DNA from: Micromonospora sp. MW-13
GTDB taxonomy: Bacteria > Actinomycetota > Actinomycetes > Mycobacteriales > Micromonosporaceae
Direction of reading: 5' to 3'
Length of the DNA stretch: 64,000 nt
Assembly (NCBI RefSeq): GCF_003434305.1
Contig: NZ_QKKX01000032.1
Coordinates: 1-64,000 of the forward strand
Within the stretch, counting starts at the first letter, position 1. Each line of letters opens with the position of its first letter. The position numbers and the translations under genes are program-made. This document shows, piece after piece, positions 48,201-56,537 of the stretch. The notes beneath the pieces were generated by a model. It had not been told where the DNA came from. It did not search any database and saw only the letters and a program-made list of their open reading frames with translations.

Positions 48201-50550
48201 GTTCGATCCGGAAACCGTTGACCTTGACCTGGTCGTCGAGCCGGCCCAGGTACGCCAGCCGCCCGTCGGCGTCGAAGCGCACCCGGTCGCCGGTGCGGTA
48301 GACCCGCTCGGCGCGACCCGACGGCAGGGGCACCGTGCCGAACCGGCGGGTGGTGGCCTCCGGGTCGCCGAGGTAGCCGTCGGCGAGCTGGGGGCCGGTG
48401 AGGCACAGCTCGCCGGCCACCCCGGGCGGCACCGGGCGGAGCTGCCCGTCGAGCACCCACGCCCCCACCCCGGGCAGCGGCCGGCCGATGGTCGGCGCGA
48501 CGCCGGTGGTGATCTCGGCGGCGGTGGCGTCCACGGTGCACTCGGTCGGGCCGTACAGGTTGACCGCGCGCACCCCGGGCAGCCCGGCGAGGGCGTCCCA
48601 CAGGTCGGGTGCGATCGCCTCGCCGCCGAGCAGCAGCAGCCCCGGCAGCCGGGTCCGGCCGGTGGCCACCCCGTCGGCGGCGAGCAGGATGCGAAGCTGC
48701 GACGGGGTCAGGTCGAGCACGTCGACCCGGTTCTCCGCGAGCACGGCGGCCAGCTCGGCGCCGTCGCGGCGGGCCTCCTCCGGCACCAGGTACAGGGTTC
48801 GGCCGTGGCCGAGCTGGACGAGCTGCTTGATCGAGGCGTCGAAGGTCAGCGGGGCGTTCACCGCGACCCGCGCCCCGGCCGGGGTGCCGGCGTGCACGGT
48901 GCGTTCCAGGGCGTGCGCCAGGTGGGCGGCGGCGCCGTGCGAGACCTGCACCGGGCGCGGGGCCCCGGTGGAGCCGGAGGTGAAGATGACGTACGCGGGG
49001 TCGGCCGGCCGGGGGGCGGGCACGGCGGCGGTGGCGGCGGTGGCCGCCAGCTCGGCGACGCCCACGGCCGGCACGTCCCCGACGGCCCGGTCGCCGAGCA
49101 CGAGGCCGGCGTCGACCGCGCGGACCAGGCCGGCGAGCCGCCGCGCCGGGGCGGCCGGGTCCAGCGGCACGTACACCGCGCCGGCCCGCAGCACGCCGAG
49201 GAACGCGACCACGGTGTCCCGGGACCGGGTGGCCAGCACGCCGACCCGCCGGCCGCCGTGCAGGCCGCGCTCGACCAGGCCGGCGGCGACCCCGGCGGAC
49301 AGTTCGCGCAGCTCCCCGAAGGTGTACGCCCCGTCGGCGGCGACCACCGCCTCGGCGTCCGGGTCGGCGGCGGCGAGCCCGTCGTCGAGCAGCTCGGCGA
49401 GGGTGCGGGTGGGCGCGTCGGACGCGCTGCCGGCGGCCTCGACCAGCCAGCCCGCCTCGGCCGCGCCGAGCAGGGCCAGCGGGGCGCCGTCGGTCAGCGC
49501 CCCGGGCAGCGTGCCGAGGACGGCGAGCAGCCCGTCGCGCAGCGCCCGGCCGCCGGTCACCCGCAGGGTCACCGCGTCCGGGCCGCACACGGCGGTCAGG
49601 TGCGGGCCGGCGGGCGGCGGTGGGACGGCGACGTCCACGGCGGTGGCGCCGAGGCCGGCCAGGGTCGACGGGTCAACGGCCGGCACGGCGGCGAAGCAGG
49701 CCACCGCGTCGGAGTCGACGCCGATCGGCTCCAGCAGGTGGAACGTCTCCTCGGCCGGGCGCTCCGCGCCGCGTACCTCGTCGAGGAGCTGCTTGGGCGC
49801 GGCCGGCAGGGGCAGGCCGAGCCGGACCGGCGCGTAGCCGCCCAGCGGCCCGACCACGGCGGCGGTCCCGTCGGCGTGCCGGCCGTCGGTCCACCGGGCG
49901 AGCACCAGCTCGGCGTCGTCGGCCCCGGCGGGCGGCTCGGCCCGGCGGGACAGGGTCAGCGCCCACGCGGCGAGCAGCAGGCTGGGCACCCCCACCCCGG
50001 CGGCCTCGGCGGCGGCGGCCAGCGGGGCGAGCGGCACATCCGTCTCCGTCGGCCCGTCGTCGGCGTCGCCGTGCGGGGCGACCAGCCGGGCGGCCGGCGC
50101 GGCGGGCGGCGCCGAGGGCTGCGCCTCCTGGCGTTCGCCGAGCTGCCACTCGGAGACGTCGAGGAACTGCAACCCGTCCGGGTCGTCGGCGCGGGGCTGC
50201 CCGGCGTACGCGGCGGCCAGGTCGGCCAGCACCAGCCGCAGGCTCGCCGGGTCGGCGAGCAGCGGGGTGGCTGCCAGCTCAAGGGTGTCGTCGGTGAGGG
50301 TCACCGACAGCTCGCCGGCCGCGCCGACGGTGACCGACCGGGCGTCGTCGACGTCCTGCAACGGCACCCGCAGGCCGGGGTGGTGCACCAGGGTCAGCCG
50401 CAGCGCCTCGTGCCGGGCGACCACCGCGTCCACGGCGGCCTGTAGGCGCGCGGCGTCCAGCGGCCGGTCCAGGCGGACCCGGGCCCGGACCAGCTCCCGC
50501 GCGCCGGTGTAGGCGAGCCGCTGGACCGGGGAGAGTCGGTAACCGTTCAC
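45211..50550 (-). CDS. NRPS: degenerate C-A(Glu, FkbM methyltransferase inserted)-T-C-T
   Basis: A 1779-residue synthetase. Residues 1-360 are a condensation-like domain lacking HHxxxDG. The A domain (about 375-1150) is split: after RIEPGEVAAALRRHP an FkbM-family methyltransferase is inserted (about 835-1090, VFDVGANIG at 866-874, FEPVPS), and the A domain resumes to GNGKLDR. Pocket residues read by eye give DAKDLGLVDK, near the glutamate code DAKDLGVVDK. T1 has Ser1199 (FFALGGDSI). The C domain has HHAVLDG (1414-1420). T2 near Ser1738 has no A domain. The GTG at 50550 overlaps the oxygenase stop. FkbM enzymes usually O-methylate. Confidence 0.92.
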   Translation of the reverse strand: MNGYRLSPVQRLAYTGARELVRARVRLDRPLDAARLQAAVDAVVARHEALRLTLVHHPGLRVPLQDVDDARSVTVGAAGELSVTLTDDTLELAATPLLADPASLRLVLADLAAAYAGQPRADDPDGLQFLDVSEWQLGERQEAQPSAPPAAPAARLVAPHGDADDGPTETDVPLAPLAAAAEAAGVGVPSLLLAAWALTLSRRAEPPAGADDAELVLARWTDGRHADGTAAVVGPLGGYAPVRLGLPLPAAPKQLLDEVRGAERPAEETFHLLEPIGVDSDAVACFAAVPAVDPSTLAGLGATAVDVAVPPPPAGPHLTAVCGPDAVTLRVTGGRALRDGLLAVLGTLPGALTDGAPLALLGAAEAGWLVEAAGSASDAPTRTLAELLDDGLAAADPDAEAVVAADGAYTFGELRELSAGVAAGLVERGLHGGRRVGVLATRSRDTVVAFLGVLRAGAVYVPLDPAAPARRLAGLVRAVDAGLVLGDRAVGDVPAVGVAELAATAATAAVPAPRPADPAYVIFTSGSTGAPRPVQVSHGAAAHLAHALERTVHAGTPAGARVAVNAPLTFDASIKQLVQLGHGRTLYLVPEEARRDGAELAAVLAENRVDVLDLTPSQLRILLAADGVATGRTRLPGLLLLGGEAIAPDLWDALAGLPGVRAVNLYGPTECTVDATAAEITTGVAPTIGRPLPGVGAWVLDGQLRPVPPGVAGELCLTGPQLADGYLGDPEATTRRFGTVPLPSGRAERVYRTGDRVRFDADGRLAYLGRLDDQVKVNGFRIEPGEVAAALRRHPGVADAAVVARDDDGHGARLVGYVTPADAGATVDVDRVVGINPHETRYLYDEIFVQQVYLRDGVVLRHGATVFDVGANIGMFSLFVHAVCPDATIHAFEPVPSVADALRRNVAAFGVPASVHPYGLAAGPGQVSFTYYPGYAMMSGHAEYADPDAERAVIKRFLTNERDRGEADRDALLDRVDELLQERFAGDTLTVDVRPLSDVIDEVAPERIDLLKIDVQRAEADVLAGLHERHWPLVAQVAMEVHDGVGTATEGRLDELIAFFEERGFDVVTRQDDLLVGTDRYTLHAVRPEYADDPRPVVTAPEPAGGEPLADRLAGWLADRLPAHLVPAAVVVLDALPLTGNGKLDRAALPAPEPGRRPTGPQVAPANRAEEILVEAWREVLGVPTVGVTESFFALGGDSIRSIQMQVAANRRGLSFRLRDIFVHQSIRELVTHGEISLADPDAGAADAAGQPAREQPDTGAFALLAAADRDRLPAGVVDAYPMTALQQGMLYHCELTGDPATYHNVTAHRVDAPLDADALRAAFAALVAAHPVLRTGFAPGGYAEPLQLVHADVPVEVPVHDLAGADEETRRARIDALVEAERTRPFDVARPPLVRLYALDEGADGFTLVVAEHHAVLDGWSLEAFVRALLADHERRRAGRSAPAPAALPFRAYVAAERAALADPAARRYWLDGAGSAPPLLLGGPAPRITVTRRVPLEAAVTDRVTGAARAAGVPVKAYLLAVHLRALGETTGRDEVVSGLVVGGRPEGEGSDATLGLFLNTLPVTATLRDRPLAELAGDAWHVERSLMGHHRFPLAEIVRAGGTGPRFDSFFNYTHFHAAADAAGPRIVASRGITVDVAFSLAVDVEVAPDTGRLALTLQYDGRRFDDDWADRLAGTFTRLLAADPTAPLPPVGSAGALPTDARSRWSARVAGLWREVVGVAPRSDDTGFVAAGGDSLRALRLVAGLRQRYGSDLTLAEFVALDDFGALVDRVARHG

Positions 50551-51566
50551 ACCACGCTCCGGTTGACGTAGAGGTCGGACATGGCGACCAGGATCTGCCG
50601 GTCGCCGGAGAAGGGCTCCCGGCCGTGGGTGGCGAGGAAGTTGTCCACCACCAGGACGTCGCCGCGCTGCCACGGGACGGAGACGGCGTGCTCGCGGTAC
50701 AGGTCGCGGATGCCGGCGACCACCTCGTCGTCGATCGGGCTGCCGTCGCCGTGGTACGCGTTGCGGGGCAGCCCCTCCGGGCCGTACTCGCGCAGCAGGG
50801 CGGCGGCGACCTCGGCCGGCAGGTTCGAGGAGTGGAACAGGTGGGCGTGGTTGAACCACACCGTCTCGCCGGTGCGCGGGTGGGTGGCGGTGGCCTGCCG
50901 GCGGGCTCGGGTGCGCAGCCCGTCGTCGCCGAGCCAGGTGAACTCGGTCGCCGACGCGGCGCAGTACGCCTCGACCTCGGCCCGGTCGGTGGTCTGGAAC
51001 GCCTCCTGCCAGGGCAGGTCCAGGTGCGGGCCGTAGTTGCGCACGTAGCACAGGCCGTCGCGGCCGAACCGCTCGCGCACCTGCGCCGGGATCCGGGGGG
51101 TCACCACCCGCTCGCTGGCCAGCGGGGTGGCCCCGCCGTCACCGGTGGCCGGCTGGGCACACCAGAAGTACAGGTGGGTGGGCCAGTTGTGCGAGTACGA
51201 CATCTCGTGGTGCAGCGGGATCCACTGCTCGGCGTTGAACTCGGTGGAGGTGAACACCCGGTCGGCGACCTCGTGGCGGGGGGCGGCCCGCTCCAGGTAG
51301 CCGAGCAGGTCCGGGGTGACGGCGCGGGCGGCGCGGCTGAAGTCGTCGGCGGTGCCCACCTCGAAGCCACGGAAGAAGACCGCGCCGTACGAGTCGAGGT
51401 CGCGCAGCAGCTCGTCGCGGCGACCGGCGAGCCAGCCGGCGAGGTCGAGGTCCGGAACGGTGGCCTCGACCAGCAGCACGAACGTGTCGTCGACCAGCAC
51501 CCGGCGGGTGACCGGCGCGGTGGCTGCGGAGGTCGCGCCGCGGCGGCGCGGTCCCGGCCCACTCAC
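50547..51566 (-). CDS. SyrP-like Fe(II)/2-oxoglutarate hydroxylase 2
   Basis: A 339-residue TauD/TfdA-superfamily oxygenase of the SyrP group, which hydroxylates the beta carbon of carrier-bound amino acids. The metal site is HHEMSYSHNWP (His-x-Glu) plus a distal His in DNFLATHGREPFSGDRQILVAM, with the 2-oxoglutarate Arg following. Relatives are SyrP (Asp) and the kutzneride pair KtzO/KtzP (Glu). It lies between a second homologue and the Glu-activating NRPS, with overlaps on both sides. The N-terminal 20 residues are Arg/Ala-rich. The two oxygenases may give opposite stereochemistry or act on different residues. Confidence 0.88.
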   Translation of the reverse strand: MSGPGPRRRGATSAATAPVTRRVLVDDTFVLLVEATVPDLDLAGWLAGRRDELLRDLDSYGAVFFRGFEVGTADDFSRAARAVTPDLLGYLERAAPRHEVADRVFTSTEFNAEQWIPLHHEMSYSHNWPTHLYFWCAQPATGDGGATPLASERVVTPRIPAQVRERFGRDGLCYVRNYGPHLDLPWQEAFQTTDRAEVEAYCAASATEFTWLGDDGLRTRARRQATATHPRTGETVWFNHAHLFHSSNLPAEVAAALLREYGPEGLPRNAYHGDGSPIDDEVVAGIRDLYREHAVSVPWQRGDVLVVDNFLATHGREPFSGDRQILVAMSDLYVNRSVV

Positions 51567-52666
51567 GACCGGTCCCCGGTCGGCGCCGCGCCCGCCGGGA
51601 CGGACGCTGCCCCGGGGGCGGACGTGGCCCCGGGGGCCGACGCGGCCTCGGGGGCGGCGAACGGGTCGGACATCGCGGTGAGGATCCGCCGGGGCGGCGT
51701 GAACGGCTCCCGGCCGTGCGCGGCGAGCATGTTCTCCACCAGCAGCACGTCCCCGCGCCGCCACGGGAACGACCGGGTCTCCGCCGCGTAGGCGGCGCGC
51801 AGCTCGGCGAGCACGTCGTCGCCGATCGGGGTGCCGTCGCCGTACGCGGTCTGGTACGGCAGGTCCTCCTCGGCCAGCGCCCGGCGCAGCCCGGCGCTGA
51901 CCTCCTCGGGCAGCGAGGTGACGTGGAAGAACAACGCGTGGTTGAACCAGGTGCGCTCCCCGGTGACCGGGTGCTCGCGCACCGCCGGGCGGACCTGCCG
52001 GGTGCGTAGCTGCTCGTCGCCGACCCACCGCACCTCGATCGCCGACCGGGCGCAGTACGCCTCGACCTCGGCGCGGCTGTCGGTCTGGAACGCGGTCTGC
52101 CAGGACAGGCTGATCCCGGGCAGGTAGTTGCGCTGGTAGCTGACCCCGCCCCGGCGCTCGAACTCGGCGACGGTGGCCGGGCGCAGCCGGGCCAGCACCC
52201 GCCGGCTGTCCGCCAGCGGGGTGCGCCCGCCCGCGGCCGGCTCGGTCTCGCAGAAGAACACGATCCGCAGCGGCCAGTTCAGCGTGTACGACTGCTCGTT
52301 GTGCAGCACGATCGGCTGGTCGGCGGGGTGCTCGGTGGAGGTGTAGACGCCCTCGGTCACCTCGCTGCGCGGCGAGGAGCGTTCGCCGTAGCTGAGCACG
52401 TCGCCGGAGAGGGCGGCCATCGCGGCGCGGAAGTCGGCGGCGTCGGCCACGGCGAAGCCCCGCAACAGCACGGCGGCGTGCCGGCGGGCCAGCTCGTCGA
52501 CGGTGGCCCGGTTGTCGGCCAGCCAGGTCGCCAGGTCCAGGTCGGGCAGGTTGGCCTGGACGAGGACCGGCAGCGGGCCGCCGGGCCAGTCGGGACGCAC
52601 GTCGACCAGGGCTCGTTCCCGGTTGCGGCGCGGGATCACCGGCGCCGACCGGAGCTGCTCAGTCAT
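51563..52666 (-). CDS. SyrP-like Fe(II)/2-oxoglutarate hydroxylase 1
   Basis: A 367-residue homologue of the preceding entry. The metal site is HNEQSYTLNWPLRIVFFC (His-x-Glu) and the distal His is in VENMLAAHGREPFTPPRRIL. Fold marks include RGFAVADAADFRAAM, TSTEHPADQPI and GGRTPLADSRRVLARL. The last 40 residues are a repetitive Ala/Pro/Gly tail, probably disordered. Its ATG overlaps the stop of the first NRPS. The HxE rather than HxD metal motif is normal for SyrP relatives and argues against halogenase function, where the acid is lost. Confidence 0.88.
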   Translation of the reverse strand: MTEQLRSAPVIPRRNRERALVDVRPDWPGGPLPVLVQANLPDLDLATWLADNRATVDELARRHAAVLLRGFAVADAADFRAAMAALSGDVLSYGERSSPRSEVTEGVYTSTEHPADQPIVLHNEQSYTLNWPLRIVFFCETEPAAGGRTPLADSRRVLARLRPATVAEFERRGGVSYQRNYLPGISLSWQTAFQTDSRAEVEAYCARSAIEVRWVGDEQLRTRQVRPAVREHPVTGERTWFNHALFFHVTSLPEEVSAGLRRALAEEDLPYQTAYGDGTPIGDDVLAELRAAYAAETRSFPWRRGDVLLVENMLAAHGREPFTPPRRILTAMSDPFAAPEAASAPGATSAPGAASVPAGAAPTGDRS

Positions 52667-55600
52667 CTCTCGTTCCCCCAGGGGTCGTCGACACACTCGG
52701 CGAGGCGGCGCTGCGGGTCGGTGGCCGCCCGGCGCAGCACCTCGGTGAAGCGGCGGTGCCACGCGGTGACGCGCCCGCCGTCGAACAGGTCGGTGCGGTA
52801 GGTCCAGAGCGCTTCCAGGCCGCCCCGCCGCTCGTCCAGCCAGAGGGTCAGGTCCAGCCGGGCGGCGTCCGGCGCGAGTTCCACGCCGGCGAAGTCCAGC
52901 CCCCAGGATCCGGTCCAGGTCGCCGCCGGGGCGTTCTGCACGCCGAAGGCGACCTGGACGAGGGGGTTGCGGCGCGGGTGGCGGGCCGGGCGCAGCCGTT
53001 CCACCACGGCGTCGAACGGCACGTCCTGGCGGGCGGCGGCGGCCAGGGCGGCGTCGCGGGCCTCGGCGAGCAGGTCGGCGAAGGACCGGCCCGGCGCGGG
53101 GCGCAGCCGCAACGGCATGGTGTTGACGAAGCAGCCGATGCTCTCCTCGGCCGGCACGCTGGTCCGGCCGGCGAAGGCGGTGCCGACGAGCAGGTCGGTG
53201 CGCCCGGTCCCCACGCCGAGCAGGGTGGCGAAGGCGGCCAGGCCGACCATGTAGAGGCTGGCCCGGTGCGCCCGGGCGAGCCGCCGGACGGCGTCGGCGG
53301 TGGCGGGGTCGACCGGGACGCGCAGGCTGGCGCCGTCGGGCCGGTCCAGGGCCCCCGCGCCCCGCCCTGCGGTCGGCTGCCCGGCGTCGGGGGTGGCCGG
53401 GCCGGCCGCGAGGGCGAGCAGGGTGGGCGCGCCGCGCAGCCCGGCGACGACCTCGTCGAGGGCCCGGCGGCCGGCCGGACCGGCCAGCCAGTCCCGCTGG
53501 GCCAGCGCGAAGCCGGCCGGGCCGGGCGCGGGGTGGGCCGGCCACGGGGGCCGGGGCCGGGTGACCCGCACGGCCGCCTCGCGCTCGCTGTCGTAGCAGC
53601 GGCCGAGGTCACGGACCAGGACGCTGAACGACCAGTCGTCGCAGACGATGTGGTGGGCGACCAGCAGCAGCGCGAAGCGCCGCCGCCCGTCGCCGACCAG
53701 GTGGGCGCGCAGCAGCGGCCCGGCGGCCAGGTCCATCGGGATGCGGGCGCTGGTCGCGGCGATCCGGGCGACCCGCTCGGCCAGCGGCATGCCCGGCTGG
53801 GGCACCTCGATGACCAGCTCCACCTGCGGGTCGTCGTGCACCCGCTGGACCGGGCCGGCGGCGGAGCCGGGGAAGACGGTACGCAGCGCGGGGTGCCGGG
53901 CGACCACCCGGCGCAGGGCCCGGGCCAGCGCCGCCCGGTCGACGGGCCCGCGCAGCTCGACCACGTAGGACACCAGGTACGAGGTGTCGGTGGGGTCGAG
54001 CTGGTGCAGGAACCACAGCCGGCGCTGCGCCGCCGACAGCGGGGCGTCCGTGTCCCCCGTCGGCCCGGCGGCCGGCCCGTCCCCGGCGGCGGCGGCCGAT
54101 CCGGCGGCGGCCCGGCCGGCGGCTGTGGTGGGGCCGGTCGCCGGTCCGTCCCCCGCCGGCCGGGCCCTCGTGGACACCGGCCGCTCCCCCGCGTCGGCGG
54201 GGCGGCGGGAGGCCGGCGGCCGGGCCGCGAGATGGGCGGCGAGGGCGGCCACCGTGGGGTGGTCGAAGAGCGCGGCCGGCGGCACCGGCACGCCGGTGAC
54301 GGCGGTGAGCCGGGCCGCGCACCGCACCGCCAGCAGGGAGTCGCCGCCCAGGTCGAAGAAGTCGGCGGCCGACCCGGTGACCGGCACGCCGAGCACGTCG
54401 CGCCACACGGCGGCCACCTCGCCGGTCCGGGCACCGGCGGGATCGCGGCCGGGAGAGGGCGGGGCCACGTCGGGATCGGCCCAGGCCGGCGCGGGCAGCG
54501 CCGCCCGGTCGGTCTTGCCGCTCGGCGTGGTGGGCATCCGGTCCAGCCAGACCACCGCGGTCGGCACCATGGGGGCGGGCAGCCGCTCGCGCAGCCGGGC
54601 CGGCACGTCGTCGCGGCGCCGGCCGACCAGGTAGCCGACCAGCACCGGGTCGCCGCTCGGCCCGGTGCGCACCGCGGCGGCGGCCTCGCGTACGCCGGGC
54701 AGGGCGGCGAGGGCCGCGCCGACCTCGCCCAGCTCGATCCGGTGCCCGCGCAGCTTCACCTGGTCGTCGAGGCGGCCGAGGAACTCCAGTTGCCCGTCGG
54801 GGCGCAGCCGCACCCGGTCCCCGGTGCGGTACATCCGGTCGCCCGGGCGGAACGGGTCGTCGAGGAAGCGGGCCGCGGTCTCCTCGGGGCGGCCGAGGTA
54901 GCCCCGGGCCAGGCCGGCGCCGGCCAGGTACAACTCGCCGGGGGCGCCGGACGGCACGGGCACGCCGCCGGCGTCGAGCACGTACGTCCGGGTGTGCGGC
55001 AGCGGCCGGCCGATCGGCGGCGCTGTCCCGTCGGCGGTGATCTCCGCCCAGGTCGAGTAGGTGGTGTCCTCGGACGGGCCGTACAGGTTGAGCAGCCGGC
55101 GTACCCCGGGGCGGGCCAGGACCCGGGCGGCGAGGGCGGCGGTCAGCGGCTCGCCGGCCAGGCAGACGGTGCGCACGCCGGCCGGCAGGGCGTCGGCGGC
55201 GAGCAGTTCGCTCATCGCCGACGGGACGGTGTTGACCAGGGTGACCGGCAGCCGGGCGGCGTCCGGCGCGGCGAGCGCGAGGACGGTGTCGACCAGCACG
55301 ACCCGCCCGCCCCAGCAGAGCGGCCCGAAGATCTCGAAGATCGACAGGTCGAAGCAGACGCTGGTGGCGGCGAGCATGCCGCCGAGTTCCTCGTCGGCGA
55401 AGGCGGACCGGGCCCAGTGCATGAGCACCGACGCGGAGCGGTGCTCGACGGCCACGCCCTTGGGGCGGCCGGTGGAGCCGGAGGTGTAGATCACGTAGGC
55501 CAGGTCGGACGGGTCGGCCGCGGCGTCGGGGCGGCCGGCGGGCTGGTCGGCGAGGTCGATGGCGTCCAGCGGCAGCGCCGCGTCGCCGAACCGGTCGGCG

Positions 55601-56001
55601 AGGCCGGAGCGGGTGAGCACCACCCGGGCGCCGGAGTCCTCGGTCATGAACGCCACCCGGGCCGGCGGGTACGCCGGGTCGAGCGGGACGTACGCCGCGC
55701 CGGCCTTGAGCACGGCGAGCAGCGCGACGACCAGGTCGACGTCGCGGGTGAGGCAGACCCCGACCCGGTCCTGCCCGGCGACGCCGCGGGCGAGCAGGGC
55801 CCGGGCCAGCCGGTTGGCCGCCTCGTCCAGTTGACGGTAGGTCAGCGAGCGGTCGCCGTGGCGCACCGCCTCCGCGTCGGGGGTCCGTTCCACCTGGGAC
55901 TCGACCATCCGGTGCAGGCAGTCGACGATGACCGGAGTGCCGGAGGCGCGGGGGGTGGTGGACCGACGGACCGGTCCGGTGGGCCGGACGGAGGTGGTCA
56001 C
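52663..56001 (-). CDS. NRPS: A-T-C, likely initiation
   Basis: A 1112-residue synthetase, first gene of the operon. The A domain (about 28-505) has YTSGSTGRPKG, YRTGD and PSGKTDR; pocket residues read by eye give DLFNCALTYK, resembling codes I recall for alanine (low certainty). T has Ser555 (FFDLGGDSL). An Ala/Pro/Gly-rich linker (595-650) leads to a C domain (650-1100) with HHIVCDD (781-787), where the last Gly of HHxxxDG is Asp. Lack of an upstream C domain suggests chain initiation; its C domain would join the first residue to the next protein. The start at 56001 leaves a 500-bp promoter region. Confidence 0.92.
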   Translation of the reverse strand: MTTSVRPTGPVRRSTTPRASGTPVIVDCLHRMVESQVERTPDAEAVRHGDRSLTYRQLDEAANRLARALLARGVAGQDRVGVCLTRDVDLVVALLAVLKAGAAYVPLDPAYPPARVAFMTEDSGARVVLTRSGLADRFGDAALPLDAIDLADQPAGRPDAAADPSDLAYVIYTSGSTGRPKGVAVEHRSASVLMHWARSAFADEELGGMLAATSVCFDLSIFEIFGPLCWGGRVVLVDTVLALAAPDAARLPVTLVNTVPSAMSELLAADALPAGVRTVCLAGEPLTAALAARVLARPGVRRLLNLYGPSEDTTYSTWAEITADGTAPPIGRPLPHTRTYVLDAGGVPVPSGAPGELYLAGAGLARGYLGRPEETAARFLDDPFRPGDRMYRTGDRVRLRPDGQLEFLGRLDDQVKLRGHRIELGEVGAALAALPGVREAAAAVRTGPSGDPVLVGYLVGRRRDDVPARLRERLPAPMVPTAVVWLDRMPTTPSGKTDRAALPAPAWADPDVAPPSPGRDPAGARTGEVAAVWRDVLGVPVTGSAADFFDLGGDSLLAVRCAARLTAVTGVPVPPAALFDHPTVAALAAHLAARPPASRRPADAGERPVSTRARPAGDGPATGPTTAAGRAAAGSAAAAGDGPAAGPTGDTDAPLSAAQRRLWFLHQLDPTDTSYLVSYVVELRGPVDRAALARALRRVVARHPALRTVFPGSAAGPVQRVHDDPQVELVIEVPQPGMPLAERVARIAATSARIPMDLAAGPLLRAHLVGDGRRRFALLLVAHHIVCDDWSFSVLVRDLGRCYDSEREAAVRVTRPRPPWPAHPAPGPAGFALAQRDWLAGPAGRRALDEVVAGLRGAPTLLALAAGPATPDAGQPTAGRGAGALDRPDGASLRVPVDPATADAVRRLARAHRASLYMVGLAAFATLLGVGTGRTDLLVGTAFAGRTSVPAEESIGCFVNTMPLRLRPAPGRSFADLLAEARDAALAAAARQDVPFDAVVERLRPARHPRRNPLVQVAFGVQNAPAATWTGSWGLDFAGVELAPDAARLDLTLWLDERRGGLEALWTYRTDLFDGGRVTAWHRRFTEVLRRAATDPQRRLAECVDDPWGNER

Positions 56002-56537
56002 TCCCGCCCGCGATTCGTCGTACGCATGCAGCCAGACACCGAACGCCCCCCAAGGATCGTGACGGTACGTGTGCTCCGGATGACCCCTCGGCAGGTCAGC
56101 GCCTCGAGCCCTTCACGCTCTGCTACCTAAAGCGATCAATCGATCGCTCTCCGCTGAGAGATTCCACGAGCATCGACGGCACTGCCAAGAGCCCTCCCGA
56201 AATACGGGACGGTGGTGGCGAAACCCGGAACGAGCGTGCTCAGCCGCGCGCTCGGGCCGCCGGTCGCCCCCGACGCGTCCACCAGCGCCGATGCCCGCCC
56301 GCACGGCCTCCCGCCCGTCGCCGGCCGGTCCGGTCCTGTCGGGAAGACGCCATCGGCCCTGGGACCGCAATCACACCGGGCGGCGACGCCCCCAGGGCCG
56401 ACGACCTGCGGGGAGGCACTGCGGGAGGCATACGACATGACGGATACGCCGCCGGGCGTGACCCGCGCCGGCCGTCCTCGCGGGACGGCGGGAACCGGCG
56501 GCGCGACGGTCGGATACCTGTCCGGGTCCGATGCCCG
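56002..56537. other. upstream region of the NRPS operon
   Basis: This 536-bp gap lies between the NRPS operon start and the GNAT stop; both run on the minus strand. It contains an inverted repeat at 56131-56148 and a less GC-rich patch around 56125-56165, which is probably the NRPS promoter. Open frames here are low-complexity and unconvincing. Confidence 0.5.
56131..56148 (-). promoter_or_regulatory. inverted repeat AGCGATC-N4-GATCGCT upstream of the NRPS operon
   Basis: Perfect 7-bp arms around AATC, 130 bp before the first NRPS start codon and in a locally AT-richer patch. A good candidate operator for control of the cluster; no cluster-specific regulator is encoded nearby. Confidence 0.5.

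Noticed and set aside
50547..52666. Possibility that the SyrP-like proteins are non-heme halogenases
   Set aside because: Both keep the acidic metal ligand (HxE), which halogenases of the SyrB2 type replace with Ala or Gly.
56136..56438. 100-codon minus-strand frame upstream of the NRPS operon
   Set aside because: Ends inside the palindrome region, low complexity, no ribosome site; more likely promoter DNA.
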